A stretch of 64,000 nt of DNA from Isoetes taiwanensis (GCA_021234155.1 JAJEKV010000212.1:680001-744000), one strand, 5' to 3'; shown: positions 30,620-43,640, numbered from the stretch's first letter. Numbers and translations: made by a program. The notes: a model not told the origin generated them from the letters alone.

Positions 30620-33570
30620 AAGAACTATGTATATAAATGTTATGTTGTGCCCTAATTATGATGTTTATTTTGTTTTAAATTTCTAGATTCATCATATAAT
30701 ATAAGTTTTACAAGAAAAAGGGTTTCTAGGTCCATCACGTAACCTAAGTTTTACAAGCAAAAGGCCAATAAGCATAATGTTCATGGCAACACAATGCTTC
30801 TTTATATAGGTAGGTCAACATAATGCTTCTTTCGTAATCAGTGTTTACATTTGAAAACAATAATTAGCATTGCCTTCTACAAAACTGAGTCCTGTACAAA
30901 GACTAACCAGTTTATCATTGGATTTTCAAACACATTCAGAACAATGGAGTTTATATTTGACTTAAATTCTCATAATTCTTGGCCTAATCAAGAACCACCA
31001 CCAGAAAGAAAAATATGCAAACTTTACTCATCCACAAAACCGCAAAGTTGAGAAACGGCATCATGTGACACATATTTAATAAAACAGTTTACGCCATCAT
31101 AAGTCTTGGAAAATGAGAAATAAAATCTAAAGAAAACCAAGAGGGAAGAACAAGTTGGTATGATCAAGGAGATCTCATCCTACAAAAAATCTCCCTCTAT
31201 ACCTAAGCTAAGGCGTGGATTTGCTTTTATCATTACCAGATGGCCAGATTCGTATTGATGTGTTTCTATGACACATCATGAATGTCAACCATATACCAAG
31301 GGAAGGAGGAGTCAAATTGTTTTTCTAGCATACTTATTAGCAAAATTAGTACTGAAGAACATAGAACAGAAAGGAGAATCACAAACAGCACGGTTTATGC
31401 TGCACAATACAACCATACTTGGGTCTTACAAAGAAAAATGCCATGGGATGCAAATGGATTTAGCACCAAAAACATAGTTCAGTAAATATAAGGCACGGGA
31501 TCATGGGAATGAAACAGCCAAAGTCACATGCATCGTCTTCACAGAGCACATTTCCACAGATTTTGCCTTCTTAATCAGATGAAGCGCACAAACATTTATT
31601 GGCAATGCAATGTCGAATGTCATGAGTAATCTAATCACAGATCAAAGAGACTTTGTGTAAAACCTAATCAGAAATGGCCTACCCGAGTACGTCTAGGTTC
31701 ACCTGCAATCACCTGCAATCCCCAATTATCGCAAGTTAGACACTGAGAGCTCATCAGTTTATCTGCTCGACAAATATCTCTTGAATAAAATAATGCTGCA
31801 CATTGGTTGTTTTCGTAAATTTACCTTTTATTATTTTGATCCTAGTCATTTGCAAGTTGTTTGAATCCATGGAAAAGCCTGCAAATACACCTAGAATAGT
31901 AGCACTAGCTTAAAATGCGTTCAACGCTTGAAGTGATGCCATGAACACTAACGTCAACAGTAGGTTCATTTCAATAGTTCCAACATGTCAGCAACAAAGA
32001 AATACACGGAAAAAAAAAATAACTAAAGATCTTTAGAAGCTACGGCAGAGACAAAGACAGAGATAACAAAGGAAATACTACAGCATAAGCATGAAAAGAC
32101 AAGCCATGACAAAGAACTCTAAACATAATTTTCATACTGAAGCAAAAGACAGGTAAGATCTCTTATCTGGAATAGCACCAAAGTCTCTTCCCCTTTAAGC
32201 TACAGAAAAAGGATCGAAGTAGAAATGTTGCAGAAAAATGCTGGGGAGGGGACACAAAATGCTACCAAATTAGCCCAGCAGAAATTAGCATGCTCCTGAC
32301 TATCGTGGCTTGCAGAACTGGCTCCTCTTGATGTCAAGGTATCAGAAGGTATCCCATTTTCATGACTCCAGTGCAATGCCCATTCTTCACAACTCCATTA
32401 GAATGCATTGAGGAACTGCGGCAAAACCAGGGTTAGCACTATAAACAAAGAATACCATATTGGCATATAACTCGTCCTTTATTTTTGCTCGGTCCTGCTG
32501 CAATCTGATAAGCGAAATACAAAGATCCACAAATATCTCCATCGGGCAAGCGGGTCAAATCCAAAGACATGAAAATAGTCGTTATTTGCTCCCAAAACAG
32601 CAGAAACAAGCTTTCATTACTCCCCCTCACGAAGCCGCTCGGACCATACCGATTAAACCAAACCCACGTGCATCAAGCATCCGACCAACATTCACAAGCA
32701 TCCGACCACTGCGCTAAGTAAACCCGGATTCCGCTAAAAAGGGTTGGGAAATCCTGCTAGACAAGAAGTTCCACTTATTTGGGAACTCAAACAAAACCCC
32801 GCCAAATCAACGGCTAGAACTCCAAATGAAATGATGTTAAAGCAAATACGGATTAAGTAAATCCCCGCCCGCAGACAAGAAACTTATTTTGGAAGACCCA
32901 AAGAACTAAGCTAAAGCAAAGGCTGAGAACTCCAACAGAGCTGATGCCGAAGCAAATAAGAAAATGGTTTCATGATGCCTTCTGAGCAAAGGAAAACATC
33001 AATAATCGATTAAGATCCACAGCAGCCGATTATCAACTCTAACCAGGAACGAAATTTCTGCAATCGAAATCAGCAACAGGCGACACAAGCAATAGCCGAA
33101 AATCCCCTAAAACAGCTGATTATCCTCTGGAGCCAGAAGAAAAATTGAAGCCGTGCAAGAAAAAATAGGGAATAGGCCAGGCCGATTAGGGACAGTGCAA
33201 GAAACTAGCAAGAAAAAACCTATAAAGGCCCCAGCACCATCGACATCGAGAGGAAAAGGCGCCATTCCGGCATGTGGAACGCGGGCAAGCATTCTCCCAA
33301 ACGCGCCAATACACGCTGGAATTTCCCTTAATTTTCTGTGACCGTCGATTAAATCTAACGATGGAAAGTGCATCCACGTGGAAAAAAGTCCTAGTTGGCA
33401 TCAACGTGGACACTCTAGAATTGCTTCAAAGTGTCCACTTGCGTTTGTGCAAACGTGCTAAAAAAAATACAAAGTGCGAACCTAGGCTTCTAAGAAAGAA
33501 ATGGACTAAGAGATTAAGCTTATAAAGCCATTACATTAAAGAATATTATACATATGAAAAAAACACAAAG
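30620..33570. other. Non-coding interval; possible leftward leader near 33.2 kb
   Basis: No recognisable protein. The 32.4-33.25 kb part reads, on the minus strand, as T-rich leader/intron-like DNA with a TATA-like TTTATAGG near 33,216-33,223 and a CCACGTGG element at 33,372-33,379. It might be the 5' region of a leftward transcription unit, perhaps the one whose RabC exon is at 30.5 kb, but this is speculation. The short minus frame 32,439-32,630 has no known domain. Confidence 0.3.
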
Positions 33571-33575
33571 GCACT

Positions 33576-34461
33576 TCACGGCCTTTTTTCTGGGGGGTCT
33601 TTCTTCTTGTTGTATTCAGCCATAAAATTTTGACCATAGTACTCGAGATCCCTTATGCGTAAGACCAGGCGCATATCCTTGGCATGGCATGACCACCCGC
33701 ATATATATAACGCAAAGCTGCGAGTCCTCGAACAGATCGACACCAACCGCTTAGAAAGCCATTTGAAGAGCATTTAAGGCGGTTGCTTGAATTCTCAGAA
33801 TCGGTATGATGTATCGCGCCACACTCTTGCAGAATCTCTTTCACGAGCTTGACAAATGGGAGACGCGGAATGACCATCTCATTGCTTTCTCGATGCCGTA
33901 ATCTCGCTGGAAAGCTCTTTTAATGCCGAGGCTTCGTCTTAAAAGCTTCCGCCACTACCCTCACCCACCCCACATTTTGCAGTACATTTGCTTGGCCAAC
34001 TCTTAGGCCGCCTCCTCACCCCGGCATTTTTGGTGTTGTTGCTCGACCAACTCTTCCCGCCGTCTCCTCACATTTTTGGTCGCCTTCCCCTTTCTGGCGT
34101 TGGGCCTCCTCCTTTGATTTGAAGGTCCTGGCGCATCCATAGGAGGAGCAGGAGGAGCAGGAAGAGCAAGAAGATGCGGCTGCCCAATAATGAATCCGGC
34201 GTCATATTCTGCTCGCCGATCTCTCACATTTTCATCCTTCGTCTCCGAACCGGAGTGCACCTCCCTACTTACTCCCGAGCTGCTTCTCCCACAGTTTGTC
34301 ATGCAGATTTCTTTTTCGGATCTTCTGTTAGGCATGGTCGGAGGAGGAGAATCTCTATCAGAGACTTCAGATTCAGATGTGGATGAAGGAGGCGGACTAA
34401 TGTAATCACCTGGCCTTACACCACCTGGATGGATCCTTGCGGTTTGCTAAGTTCTTGCCAT
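33576..34461 (-). pseudogene. Histone H3 / CENH3-like pseudogene
   Basis: Minus start at 34,461 gives MART-stop-QTAR, the histone H3 N-terminus with the Lys4 codon changed to TAG (34,449-34,447). The same frame then runs about 145 codons (Pro/Ser/Arg-rich tail, ending KGKATKNVRRRREELVEQQ) to 34,003. The histone fold follows in three frames: ALKE and VIPRLPFVKLVKEI (about 33,840-33,930), IQATALNALQMA and VDLFEDSQLCVIYM (about 33,690-33,790), KDMRLVLRIRD (about 33,650-33,680). These match the H3 alpha-N, alpha-1, alpha-2 (LFED..LCAIH) and alpha-3 (KDI.LARRIRG) segments in order. The long, variable tail is more like centromeric CENH3 than canonical H3. It cannot encode a protein now. Confidence 0.78.
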
Positions 34462-34671
34462 GGCTTCTCAGTGGATGGCACTTTATACTACGAACACTGA
34501 CAAAAATAGACAACTGGCAAGAGATAAATAGTAAAAAACAGAAGTTAAAGTAAAATATGATGGTAACTTTTTTAAATAATTGTACGGAACCCCAAAAAAA
34601 TATCGGATAAAATACGGAACCCTAAAAAAACATCGGACAAAAACACAAATAAAAAACCAAGATTCAAAGCG

Positions 34672-34925
34672 CTAGGCGATAGACAATTTCTTGTTGATCG
34701 CGAACTCACTAAACTTTACATTTCCCTCTTGCCTGTAACCAACCCTAATGCCATCAACGAAATAATGGAAGTCGTTAGCAATCTCCTCTGTCTCCATTAG
34801 CACTCTTAGCTCTGATAATGGCCATTCGATTTCCATGGTGGCTGTATAAATGACTTCCTCCCCTCGCTCTACCGCATCGGAGTGTCTGTTATGGTCCTCA
34901 AACGACTCCCAAAAAGTTGTGCAGC
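34672..34925 (-). other. Unrecognised 85-codon ORF ending beside a T-tract
   Basis: The minus frame from the T-tract reads GCTTFWESFEDHNRHSDAVE, then MEIEWPLSELRVLMETEEIA and FHYFVDGIRVGYRQEGNVKF, to a stop at 34,672. It looks like real protein (balanced composition, no repeats) but I cannot place it. Its N-terminus is cut by the homopolymer, suggesting that a retro-insertion truncated a gene here. Confidence 0.35.
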
Positions 34926-34928
34926 CTC

Positions 34929-34929
34929 T

Positions 34930-34962
<33 letters not shown>

Positions 34963-34963
34963 T
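34929..34963. repeat. Poly(T) tract
   Basis: Thirty-five bases with a single C interruption, probably the reversed poly(A) tail of a minus-strand retro-insertion whose body lies to the right. No target duplication was resolved. Confidence 0.7.
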
Positions 34964-35413
34964 AGCACACCAGCCCTACCGGGCCTACAGCCTTTCTTGC
35001 AATTCTAGCCTATCCACGTGTAATTTCCATGTCATCAAAATTTGATGTGGTTTATTTTGCACCATCAGATCTTGGTTTTTGCAAATCTAAGGCTAGGGAA
35101 ATTAGAAAATCTGCCAAAAAATGGGCACAGAGATAGAAAGGGTCACCTAGTAACTTCCTTTTCTTTTTTTCAAGCCTCCTTTCGGCTCTGCCGAAGAGCT
35201 TTCGGCGTGGTTTTTTTCCGTTGTTTATTTTAACTATTCCAGTTCCGTCCAAGCTTCCAAATGCATGACAATTGTTGGGTTTTTCTCCGCTAAGCTCACC
35301 CTTTTTTAGCTATTCAGGCCTCCCTGTCTGAATGCATGCAAATTTCTTGAGTTAAAAGAGTTTTTGTATTTAGTCTTTCCATCTTCTAGGCTCTATTGCA
35401 TCGCTTCGCCTAA

Positions 35414-35980
35414 ATGGAGGTGTCTCAGATCTCGCCATTTTTGTTTGGAGGCCCTGATAGAAATAATACTTTCAAGTCCAATGAGCTCTGCGCAGAGCGA
35501 CGGCTCTTTATGTCTAGGATCAACAGAGCGAATCCGGACTTGTTTTGGCTCGAATCCCCTTATCCTTTGCGATTTTTGAGATCTCTTCGTCTTCCGATCC
35601 CGGCATCGAAGGTTTGTTTTTTACTTTTAACTTTGTTTTGAGCTCTTGATGTATGGAAGAATCTGATATTGTGCTTCTTAATTTTCTGAGGGTTGAGGGA
35701 GACCTAAAACGATGGTATATTAATCCGTTGTACCATGAAATTTGATATGTCGTCCACGATCACCATGCATGTGCATGATGAACTTATAGGCGCTTATGTT
35801 GTTTCTTTTCGTTTTGTTTTTGAATCGGTCTCGAAACTGTGGAGACTTAGTAGATTTGGAGACAATCAAAGTAACTTTCTTGTTGGAACGGGAATGCAAA
35901 TTTGGTGAGCAGTTTTCTGTAGCTGGAGATGATCCTCTATTGGGATCATGGGATCCAACATCTGCTCTTCCTCTGCAATG
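35414..35980 (+). pseudogene. CBM20 (starch-binding domain) protein fragment
   Basis: The frame around 35,845-35,980 reads TIKVTFLLERECKFGEQFSV then AGDDPLLGSWDPTSALPL, the start of a CBM20 carbohydrate-binding module (FGE.. ..VGDDP.LG.WDP..A.PL). An in-frame stop follows where WSEGH..T should continue, so only about half of the module is present. A possible first exon at 35,414-35,611 (MEVSQISPFLFGGPDRN...) ends at a GT donor (aag|gtttgt). The related plant proteins are plastid starch-associated; here the gene is truncated. Confidence 0.7.
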
Positions 35981-36441
35981 AAACAAGCTTGAAGTCCTCT
36001 CGCAGGTATCCATTTGTACATTTGTGAATTTTTGGTCAATTGTACAGAGATGTCCTGAGAATTGTGTTTAGGATTGTCTTACCTTGCAGTTACATGTGCT
36101 ATCATGAGTGTAAGATGTGAATCTCAGATTCGGTTGTCATCTGTCAAACTTCATCAATAGGGGTATCAATCATAATAATTGTTCATTGCCAATACTGGTA
36201 ATCACAATGTATATTGTTGGTTCGTCTACATTTGCTTTTAGCTGCAATATCTGGAAATTCTATATGCAAGTATCTGTCATTGCAAGGAGTGATAAAACAA
36301 TTAAATGCAAGGCAGCGCGTGTGACTTATGGGACTCAGTTTCATGTGCCCAGCCAGGGGATGCATGGTAGATGGGGCAGAAAAAGGGCTAGTTCCAGCTG
36401 TAGTATCTTAAATATTTTGCCTGTCCTTGGTCCTGTCAAAG

Positions 36442-36711
36442 CTAAATCAGTCTGGCAAAGACTTCCAATAGATCCAATTCATTGCGTTTTAAGTGTGTAC
36501 ATGATAAGATCAGGGCATTCCATATAAGCTGATCTCTCTGTCGCATACTCTCAATCACAAGTGTTGCACTAGCCATTCTTCCCTCATAGGTGTGCATATT
36601 GATGAGTGCAGTGCTAATGATGATATTTATCCCTAGCCTATCACGGATAGAGCAAGAATGTACAAATATATCATTTGCTAAGGCCGTTAGACTGGAATCT
36701 GAAAGATGCAT
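36442..36711 (-). pseudogene. Pentatricopeptide-repeat (PPR) protein fragment
   Basis: The minus frame contains ISTALINMHTYEGRMASATL then QRDQLIWNALIL, matching the PPR consensus (TALIDMYAKCG....A..VF..M..RD.V.WNALI). About two repeats survive from a protein family that normally carries ten or more; members act in organellar RNA processing. No start codon context or organelle-targeting sequence is visible. It lies against the 5' boundary of LINE A, which may have cut it. Confidence 0.7.
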
Positions 36712-36729
36712 TTGTATATTTTTTCAGCT

Positions 36730-36770
<41 letters not shown>

Positions 36771-37490
36771 TGAACGCTAGCTTTCGCGCCTTCCCTCACC
36801 GACCCGAATTTCCGAGGATTTGCAAAGAATTCTACAGCCCTGATGGATGAGGCCTTGCTAGAGGCTGTTCTCCAGGGGTTGGGGTTCCCTCAAATTCCTT
36901 GGGATCGTCAAGATTCGGTGTTGATAGTTGAAAATTTGATCAGATTAGCCTTTGAAACAAGATCCAGAGTTGGTTTTTGCAGAATTAGTTTTAACTTCTT
37001 CTATCTGTGCATCCTTTGCTTTGACAGGGAAGGATCCATAAGGGTTTCCATACACAATTCACAGCCTTTCCTGAGCCTGGGAAACAATTTCGAAAGAAAC
37101 CTCTTTCTTATGAACTGTCCAGTGGATTTTGGGGTTGAGCCAATTTACCATTGGGCTACGTTCTTTGATATGGAGCCAGCAAGAACTATTCCAAATATCG
37201 ACACAGTGGTTTGAAGGTTTTCTATAGCTAATTAGTTTCTCGAGGTTTCTTTAGCTTACTAATTTCTGTCTTCCTGTTTTCCTAGTGTTTTAGCATTTTG
37301 CCACAGTCCCCTAGTCTGTGTTTCCTGTCAACATCTGTTTGGCTCTCCCCTTGTTTCTTGTTTTCTGCGCCCTTTCCCCTCCAGCTTCCCCCCATCCTTT
37401 TCAATGATAGATTCTGGGTAGGGCCTGTAAGCCCTATCTGGTACCCTCTGCCCCCCTCGATTTGACCCTCCATGTACTCTCCTCTCAGCC

Positions 37491-39660
37491 ATGTCTTTCT
37501 CCAATATCTTCTCCAGACCCCTTCTTTTTAAAAATTCTCTCAGCCTCCGCAATCCGACTCGTGAGATCCGCCCAAGTTCGACCAGAGCTAATCCAGCCAT
37601 GTCTGCCAGGGATCAAGCATCTTCTTCCAGAGTCAAAGGCCTTGCTTTCAAGCCTGGGGCAGTAATCGACATCAGGTATATTGCCAAACTAGAGTATGAT
37701 CAAGACAATGACTGGAATTAGATTAAGAAGCTCGATGCCCTTTTCAATCTTCTAAAAAAACCGGCAAAAAGCTACGACCATCATCATGGATTCGATGCGG
37801 GATGGGAAATCTCTCAAGCTTTTCAAGAACAGGGGAAAAATGAGTCTGATTTCTCTACAGGCAGGTCCGATGACAAGAGATTTGCCCTCAACACCCTGAA
37901 CAAAATCCAGCATCTTGACCTTTTGCTCACATCTAAAATGACTATCAAGTTAGGCCACTCTTCCCAGAATTGCTGCAGTCTTAAAAATGGGGTTTTCCGA
38001 ACCACTATGGATGAACTCAAAGCAAGAGCCAACAAATGTTATCAGAATCTATGCTCTGAAGATGGTTGGAACAAAGTATCCTTCAAAATGGTGGAAATAT
38101 GGGCTGAATCTTTCCCTTCTGTAGCCGGAAAATGGAACAAAGATTTCAAAGAATATACGGAGGCAGCCCTTCCCGATGCAGTGGTCTCCCTTGAAGATAC
38201 CAAAGCAAAATTTCTGATCAGCGAGATGCCGTTTTCCAGCTCAACTGGTTGCAAATGCATAGACAAGAATGGGTATTTTATTCCTGAGGAAGCTGCCAAT
38301 TGTACCTGCCCAAACTGCACCGAATTCAAGGAAGCTAATCTTAACGAGATCAAGTACAAAGAAAAAGAAAATAAGGTGCAGGTGGAGGTCCCGATTCTTG
38401 GCAAGGCAGATAAGATAAAAAGTAACATTTCTTACTCTGATATTGTGCAAAATTCTGTTTCTAAAGCTTCTGCAAAAAATATAAAAAAAGATTATAAGGG
38501 ATGTACTAATCTTTCTGCAGAGAAACAGGTTCCTATTCTGACAGATAGTCCCGCTCTTCTTGATCTCTCCTCTATCCGTGACCATTCTGCTTCTAACACT
38601 TTTTTAGACAGAGGTCTTATCATTCACTTTCCGGCCTCCTGCCCTGCTCCTAGTGTTGTCAAGTTTTATATTTCCAAGATCCATCACTGTAAAATTGCCT
38701 CCATTCTGAAATTGGATGCCAAGACCTACCAAGTCATTTGCCAAGATAACATCTATGCCAATAATGTGCTCAAAAGGAAAATTAATTCTTTTGGCAAGCA
38801 TCTTGTCTACATCATGAAATGGTTCCCCGAATTCACCCCAGGAGACCATTCTAACATCTCCATTGTTACCTGGGCTAAATTCCCGAATCTTCCCCCCTCC
38901 TTATGGACCTCGAATCACCTCAGAGCCATAGGCAATCATCTCGGTCATGTTCTTGACATCGCATCCCCCAAACCAACTTTCCTTCCATTTGCCTTTCCAA
39001 GCCCATCTCTTCCGACTGGTCTCCTTTGGTTAGCATCAAAACCCCCCATCACAAAAACTTAGAAATTCAGATTAATTTCAGTAATACCCCCCTCTCTGGC
39101 CTTAAAATGGAGGAAGATATAGAATTCGCAAATAAGAGCACAACTGCCCACCATGAGGTCAAACGTGTTTGGATAAAAAGTCTAATGAATCGAGCACCCC
39201 ACGAGACAGAAAAAGAAAAAGGTAGCAGCAGTAATATCCCAGCTGTGCCCTATGTTATCCCCCCTGCTGAAGCTATTAGAGGCTCGAATATAAATCATCC
39301 CAGCCCAGATCAGGACCCTCTCACTTTGGCACTGGATTTAAACAAACTGTGCAGACCTATCAAACCGGATGTCCCAAACATGCTTAACATTAAGGCTCAG
39401 TTCGATTCCCACCTCAAAAACCTTATAACGAGCTTCGCGGAGAGAGGTACCAAGACTACTCAAACTGTTAACCTCCGCAAAGAAAGCCGAAAGCAAGCAA
39501 CAAAAAGTTACAATCCAAGAGATCCCTACAGAGCAGGATTGGAACCAAGTCATAAGCAGGAAGAAGAAAAGAAACCAACTCATTAATTCTGCTGATTCTA
39601 AGACCCCTATTAGAAGAAGTCCAAGGGAGCATCCCTCTCCTTATAAAATTCCTGTTATCC
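37491..39660 (+). pseudogene. LINE A ORF1 (DUF4283-type RNA-binding protein)
   Basis: Nucleic-acid chaperone-like protein that packages LINE RNA. One frame runs from 37,491 (alternative Met MSARDQ at 37,599) to 39,062 with a single TAG at 37,719-37,721, then shifts to the 39,026-39,586 frame, then again to EQDWNQVISRKKKRN near 39,535-39,660. Visible: an unusual Cys cluster CKC..16..CTCPNC (38,248-38,320), a DUF4283 core (about 38,600-38,990) with IVTWAKFPNLPPSLWTSNHL and IGNHLGHVLDI. Three lesions in about 700 codons, so not functional. Confidence 0.8.
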
Positions 39661-39699
39661 AAAATGAATAGCTCTCTCAAAATCATTACGGAATGCAAG

Positions 39700-42600
39700 G
39701 AATAAATGATTCCAAAGCAAAAGGGATAGACTGAAGGTTTGCCTATCCACCCTTGTCCCTGATTTTCTTCTCCTTCAAGAGCATAAGTTGCATGATGCTG
39801 ATTATAGCTCTAAAATTGCTAGAACTCTCCCTCCAGGCATGGAAACTTGGGCCCTATCAGCCAATATCAGCTCTGGTGGGATTGCAATTTGCTGGAAAAA
39901 GAGTCTCAACATAACCGATCAATATATGATGAATCATGACTCAGGCAGATGGCAAATTCTTAGTTTCAAGCTCGACAATCTTAAAATTGCCATTATCAAC
40001 ATTTATGCTTACAATAATCCTGCTGAGAGGACTGACCTTTGGAATAAAATCAGAAACAGTTTTAGCAATGTCGAGGTGGACGAAATCATTATGGGAGGTG
40101 ATTTCAACATGGTCACCCATAGTTTCATGAAAAATAGTAATTTCAGGCCCCTCTCTTCGGATGAATTCAACTCTTGGTCTGATTTGATTTCAATCAATAA
40201 CCTTACCTTAGCTAGAACCTCCCCAAACGATTTCAGCTGGTCTGATCGCATAATCAATCCGATCTGCTGCCTTCATGATAGGTTCTATTTGAGCGAAAAC
40301 CTCTGGAATTCAAGTAGCAGGGTCACTAACCTGAATGGATACACGCTTCGACCACTTTCCTCACCTTATCTCCATTCATAGAAACAATGGAGTCGCCACC
40401 AAAAGGAATTCCTACTTCAAATTAAACACCCACGGTGATTAACCACCCCGATTTGGGGATATCATTTGGATTTGATTGACTCTACGAGAAAAACCCTACG
40501 GAGCTATGGTCGGATGTCCGGTGGTGTAACACAACCAAGTTAATCAAGGATAAGCTCAAGAATTGGGGAAAGGAGATCCACCTTGCCAAGACGACTCACT
40601 TGAACAATCTTAGAAACACTCTCCAGAATACTTGCGAGGGAAGAATACAATGTAATTAGTCAAGAAATCGAGGGTCAAGAATTAAGTATTGCAAGCAGGT
40701 TGGAGACTCAAATCAAAGATCACCAGAGCTTAAGGAGGATGAAAGAGCTCATTCAAAATATTTCTTTGTTAAGGCCAAGGGCGAACTAGAAGAAATCAAA
40801 TTGATGAGATTATGGTTAATGGCACTAAGATTATTGGAGATGACAACCTTAAAGTTGCCCGCCACAAATCACTTTACTAATATTATGGGCACCACCTGTC
40901 TCCTATCGGGGAAGATAGTGAGAACTTTATCAAAATGGAGGAAAAGTCACTCATGATCGAAATATTGCTCTAACAAGTCCGTTCTCTTTTGGAGGAGCTT
41001 GGCAAAGTGGTCCACGACATGAAGAATGGCAAATCTCCGGGACCGCACGGTCTTCCGGTGAAGTTCTTCAAAGCTACATGGGATTTCATGGGACCCCACA
41101 TCCAAAAATATTGCCAATGAGTTTATCATAAGGAAGAAAATGGATAAATGTAATCAACACCGACTTCATCACTTTGATTCCTAAGATTCCCGAACCGTAT
41201 CCTTTTAGGATTATGAGACCTATATCTCTTACTAATGTTATGTACAAGATTATTTCAGGTGCTATTACTCAAAGGCTGAAAAAGATCCCGAACAACATTA
41301 TAAGTCATAGCCAATCGGCCTATTTCAAAGGGAGGAACATTCTAGATAACGTTGTTACTGCCACCCTCGGCCTCGTGGGCAAAAAGATACCAAGCAAGAG
41401 ATTGCACTCCTCAAGCTCGACATCACCAAAGCTTTTGATATGGTCAATCGGGATTTTCTTAAGCTATCTTTGCGGCAAACTTGATTCAATATCAGCTCAA
41501 TCAAAGTATTTTCACAGGAATTCTCAATAACTCCTCCTCCTCAGTACTCATAAATGGAGAATGCAGTCCCTTCTTCAATATCAAAAGAGGAGTCAAGCAT
41601 GGCTGCCCCTTAGCCCCATTTCTTTTTATCATTGTGATGGAAGCTCTTCATAGCGCTTTCTGAAAGAAAAGAAGAGGGCATAATAACAGGTTTGTATCTT
41701 CCTACAAATGATATTGCTGATCAATTCCTTAATGGGCATTTTGCAGATGACACCTTTATCCTTTTATCTATGGACCTCCAATCGATCAATCAGACCAGGG
41801 GGATTTTACATGCCTTTGGCAAACTCTCTGACTGCAATATCAACCCGAATAAATCAAAGATTACTTCCCATGACCACGATCACGGGAACTCAAGTCGCCT
41901 CCTTCTCGAAAGTGCGGTTTCAGCCCCTCTAATGCTCATTCCAAGCTGTTAGGCATTCCATTTGCCATCCGTTCCAATGCTGCTGACCTTTGGAACAACA
42001 TTATTGAGAAATTTTACCATAAAGTGGACACCCTCAATTCAAGATTCCTTTCAAAAGCGGTAGGGCTATCTTAGCAAATTTCGTCATTGCCTCATCTCAT
42101 GTATACCAATCTTCCTTCATCCTTGCTCCTAAGAAGGTATACAGAAAACTTCAAGGAATTCTTGGAAGGTTTATCTCCTGTGGCAAAGCAATAGAAAATC
42201 TTTGGACTCCGGTCTCTATGGAAGAATGTTTGCAAATCCAAGTCCGAAGGTGGTTTGGGCATTATCAACATTGAGAAGCATGCTATAAACCCAAATACTT
42301 CTTCAAAGCCATCACAGATAAAATCCAGCATCCGGTTGCTGTCCTAATCAAGCACTATATCCTTAAATGCAAACCATATGGATGGAATATCAAAATGGTG
42401 CTCCCTGATGCTGCCTTCTTTGATTTAAAGATCCCCACCAACACTCCTCCTTTAATCCGAAAATGGTTAAAGGCTTGGCAGCAGGTAAAGGGCATGTTTT
42501 CTTGGAAGAAAGGTATCTCTCCCTCTCAATACATTTTTTGGAATCCTTACCTCCTTGGGGAAAACAGCATACATTGTCTTATCAAGAATTTTCCAGATCA

Positions 42601-43640
42601 AGCGAAATTATGGCAAGACAAAGGTTTGATTAAAATCTCAGATCTGTTTGATGATAATGGTCCTATTCCTTTTGATTTGTCCATTATTAAATATGAAGAT
42701 GAAAGTAGCAGATCTCTGTATAATGCTATTCTTAGCTATATTGCTCAAGCAGATTGGAACAATAGTGACATCACTTGGCAGTTTAAAGGGAGACTCCTCT
42801 TCAAAGTCAAGGATGCCTATAAATACTTATTGAGAAATCAAACAATGAGTATCCACCTTAAATGGGGGCTATCTTATGACCGTTGCAGATCCAATCTCAA
42901 ACACCTCTGGGAGTCTCCAATTAATCCAAAAATCAAAGCCTTCATTTGGCAATTGTGGCATAAAAGTTTAGCCACCAACTGCAAGCGCTTTAACTGCAAC
43001 TTCTCAACTACTAACATTTGTCCGAGGTGCCTCTCTTTATGCAGAAAATGAAGACCATTTATTCGGATCATGTTTACGGTCCCAATGGACAATTGAAATT
43101 GCATCCAAGCTCTTCACTCAATCTATCTTTGGACAGTTCGTAGGGGAGGCTTCTTTATACCTGCCTCCCCCAGACATTGGAGCTTTTACATTCTTCTTTG
43201 GAGAATATGGAAAGGCAGAAACAAGCTGGTGTTCTGCAATGAAATAATATGGCCACAAGCCATACTCTCTCAAACCAACTATGATGTTTCTTGGATTTAC
43301 AAAATCAACTCATAAATTCTTCTATCTTGCAGGAAAATTCTTTCTCATGAGTAGACGGATCACCTTTCCAAATAAGAAGTATGAAGACATCCAGAAATGG
43401 GCGGCTGATTTTCTGACAGGCTGCTCCCTGCCTCACTTTGAAGAAGATTGCGACCGTACTTGCTCGTCGTCGCTCTTGAACCTGATCCAAAAGGGAATTC
43501 ACATGTCGAACCCGCGGATGCGGTTGGGAAATACAATTTTGCCAAATCAAGGATCATCCATGTCTCTTTCTTGCAAAATGACCATAATCACAAGGATTTG
43601 GATCCCTTGGGCCGAAGCTGGCTTCTCTTCTGATTGACCT
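39700..43640 (+). pseudogene. LINE A ORF2 (endonuclease, reverse transcriptase, zf-RVT)
   Basis: In order: endonuclease with FLLLQEHKL (39,764-39,790), SGGIAICWKK, INIYAYNN and GGDFNMV (about 40,095); linker with KSPGPHGLPVKFF (about 41,032); reverse transcriptase with ITLIPKIPE, RPISLTNVMYKII (41,217-41,255), GVKHGCPLAPFLF (about 41,593-41,631) and the catalytic FADDTF (about 41,741-41,758); C-terminal zf-RVT with SPINPKIKAFIWQLWHKSLA (about 42,915-42,975) and ICPRC. Catalytic Asp residues are present but the frame is broken many times, especially 40.38-41.17 kb. A tail segment continues to about 43,640. Confidence 0.88.
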
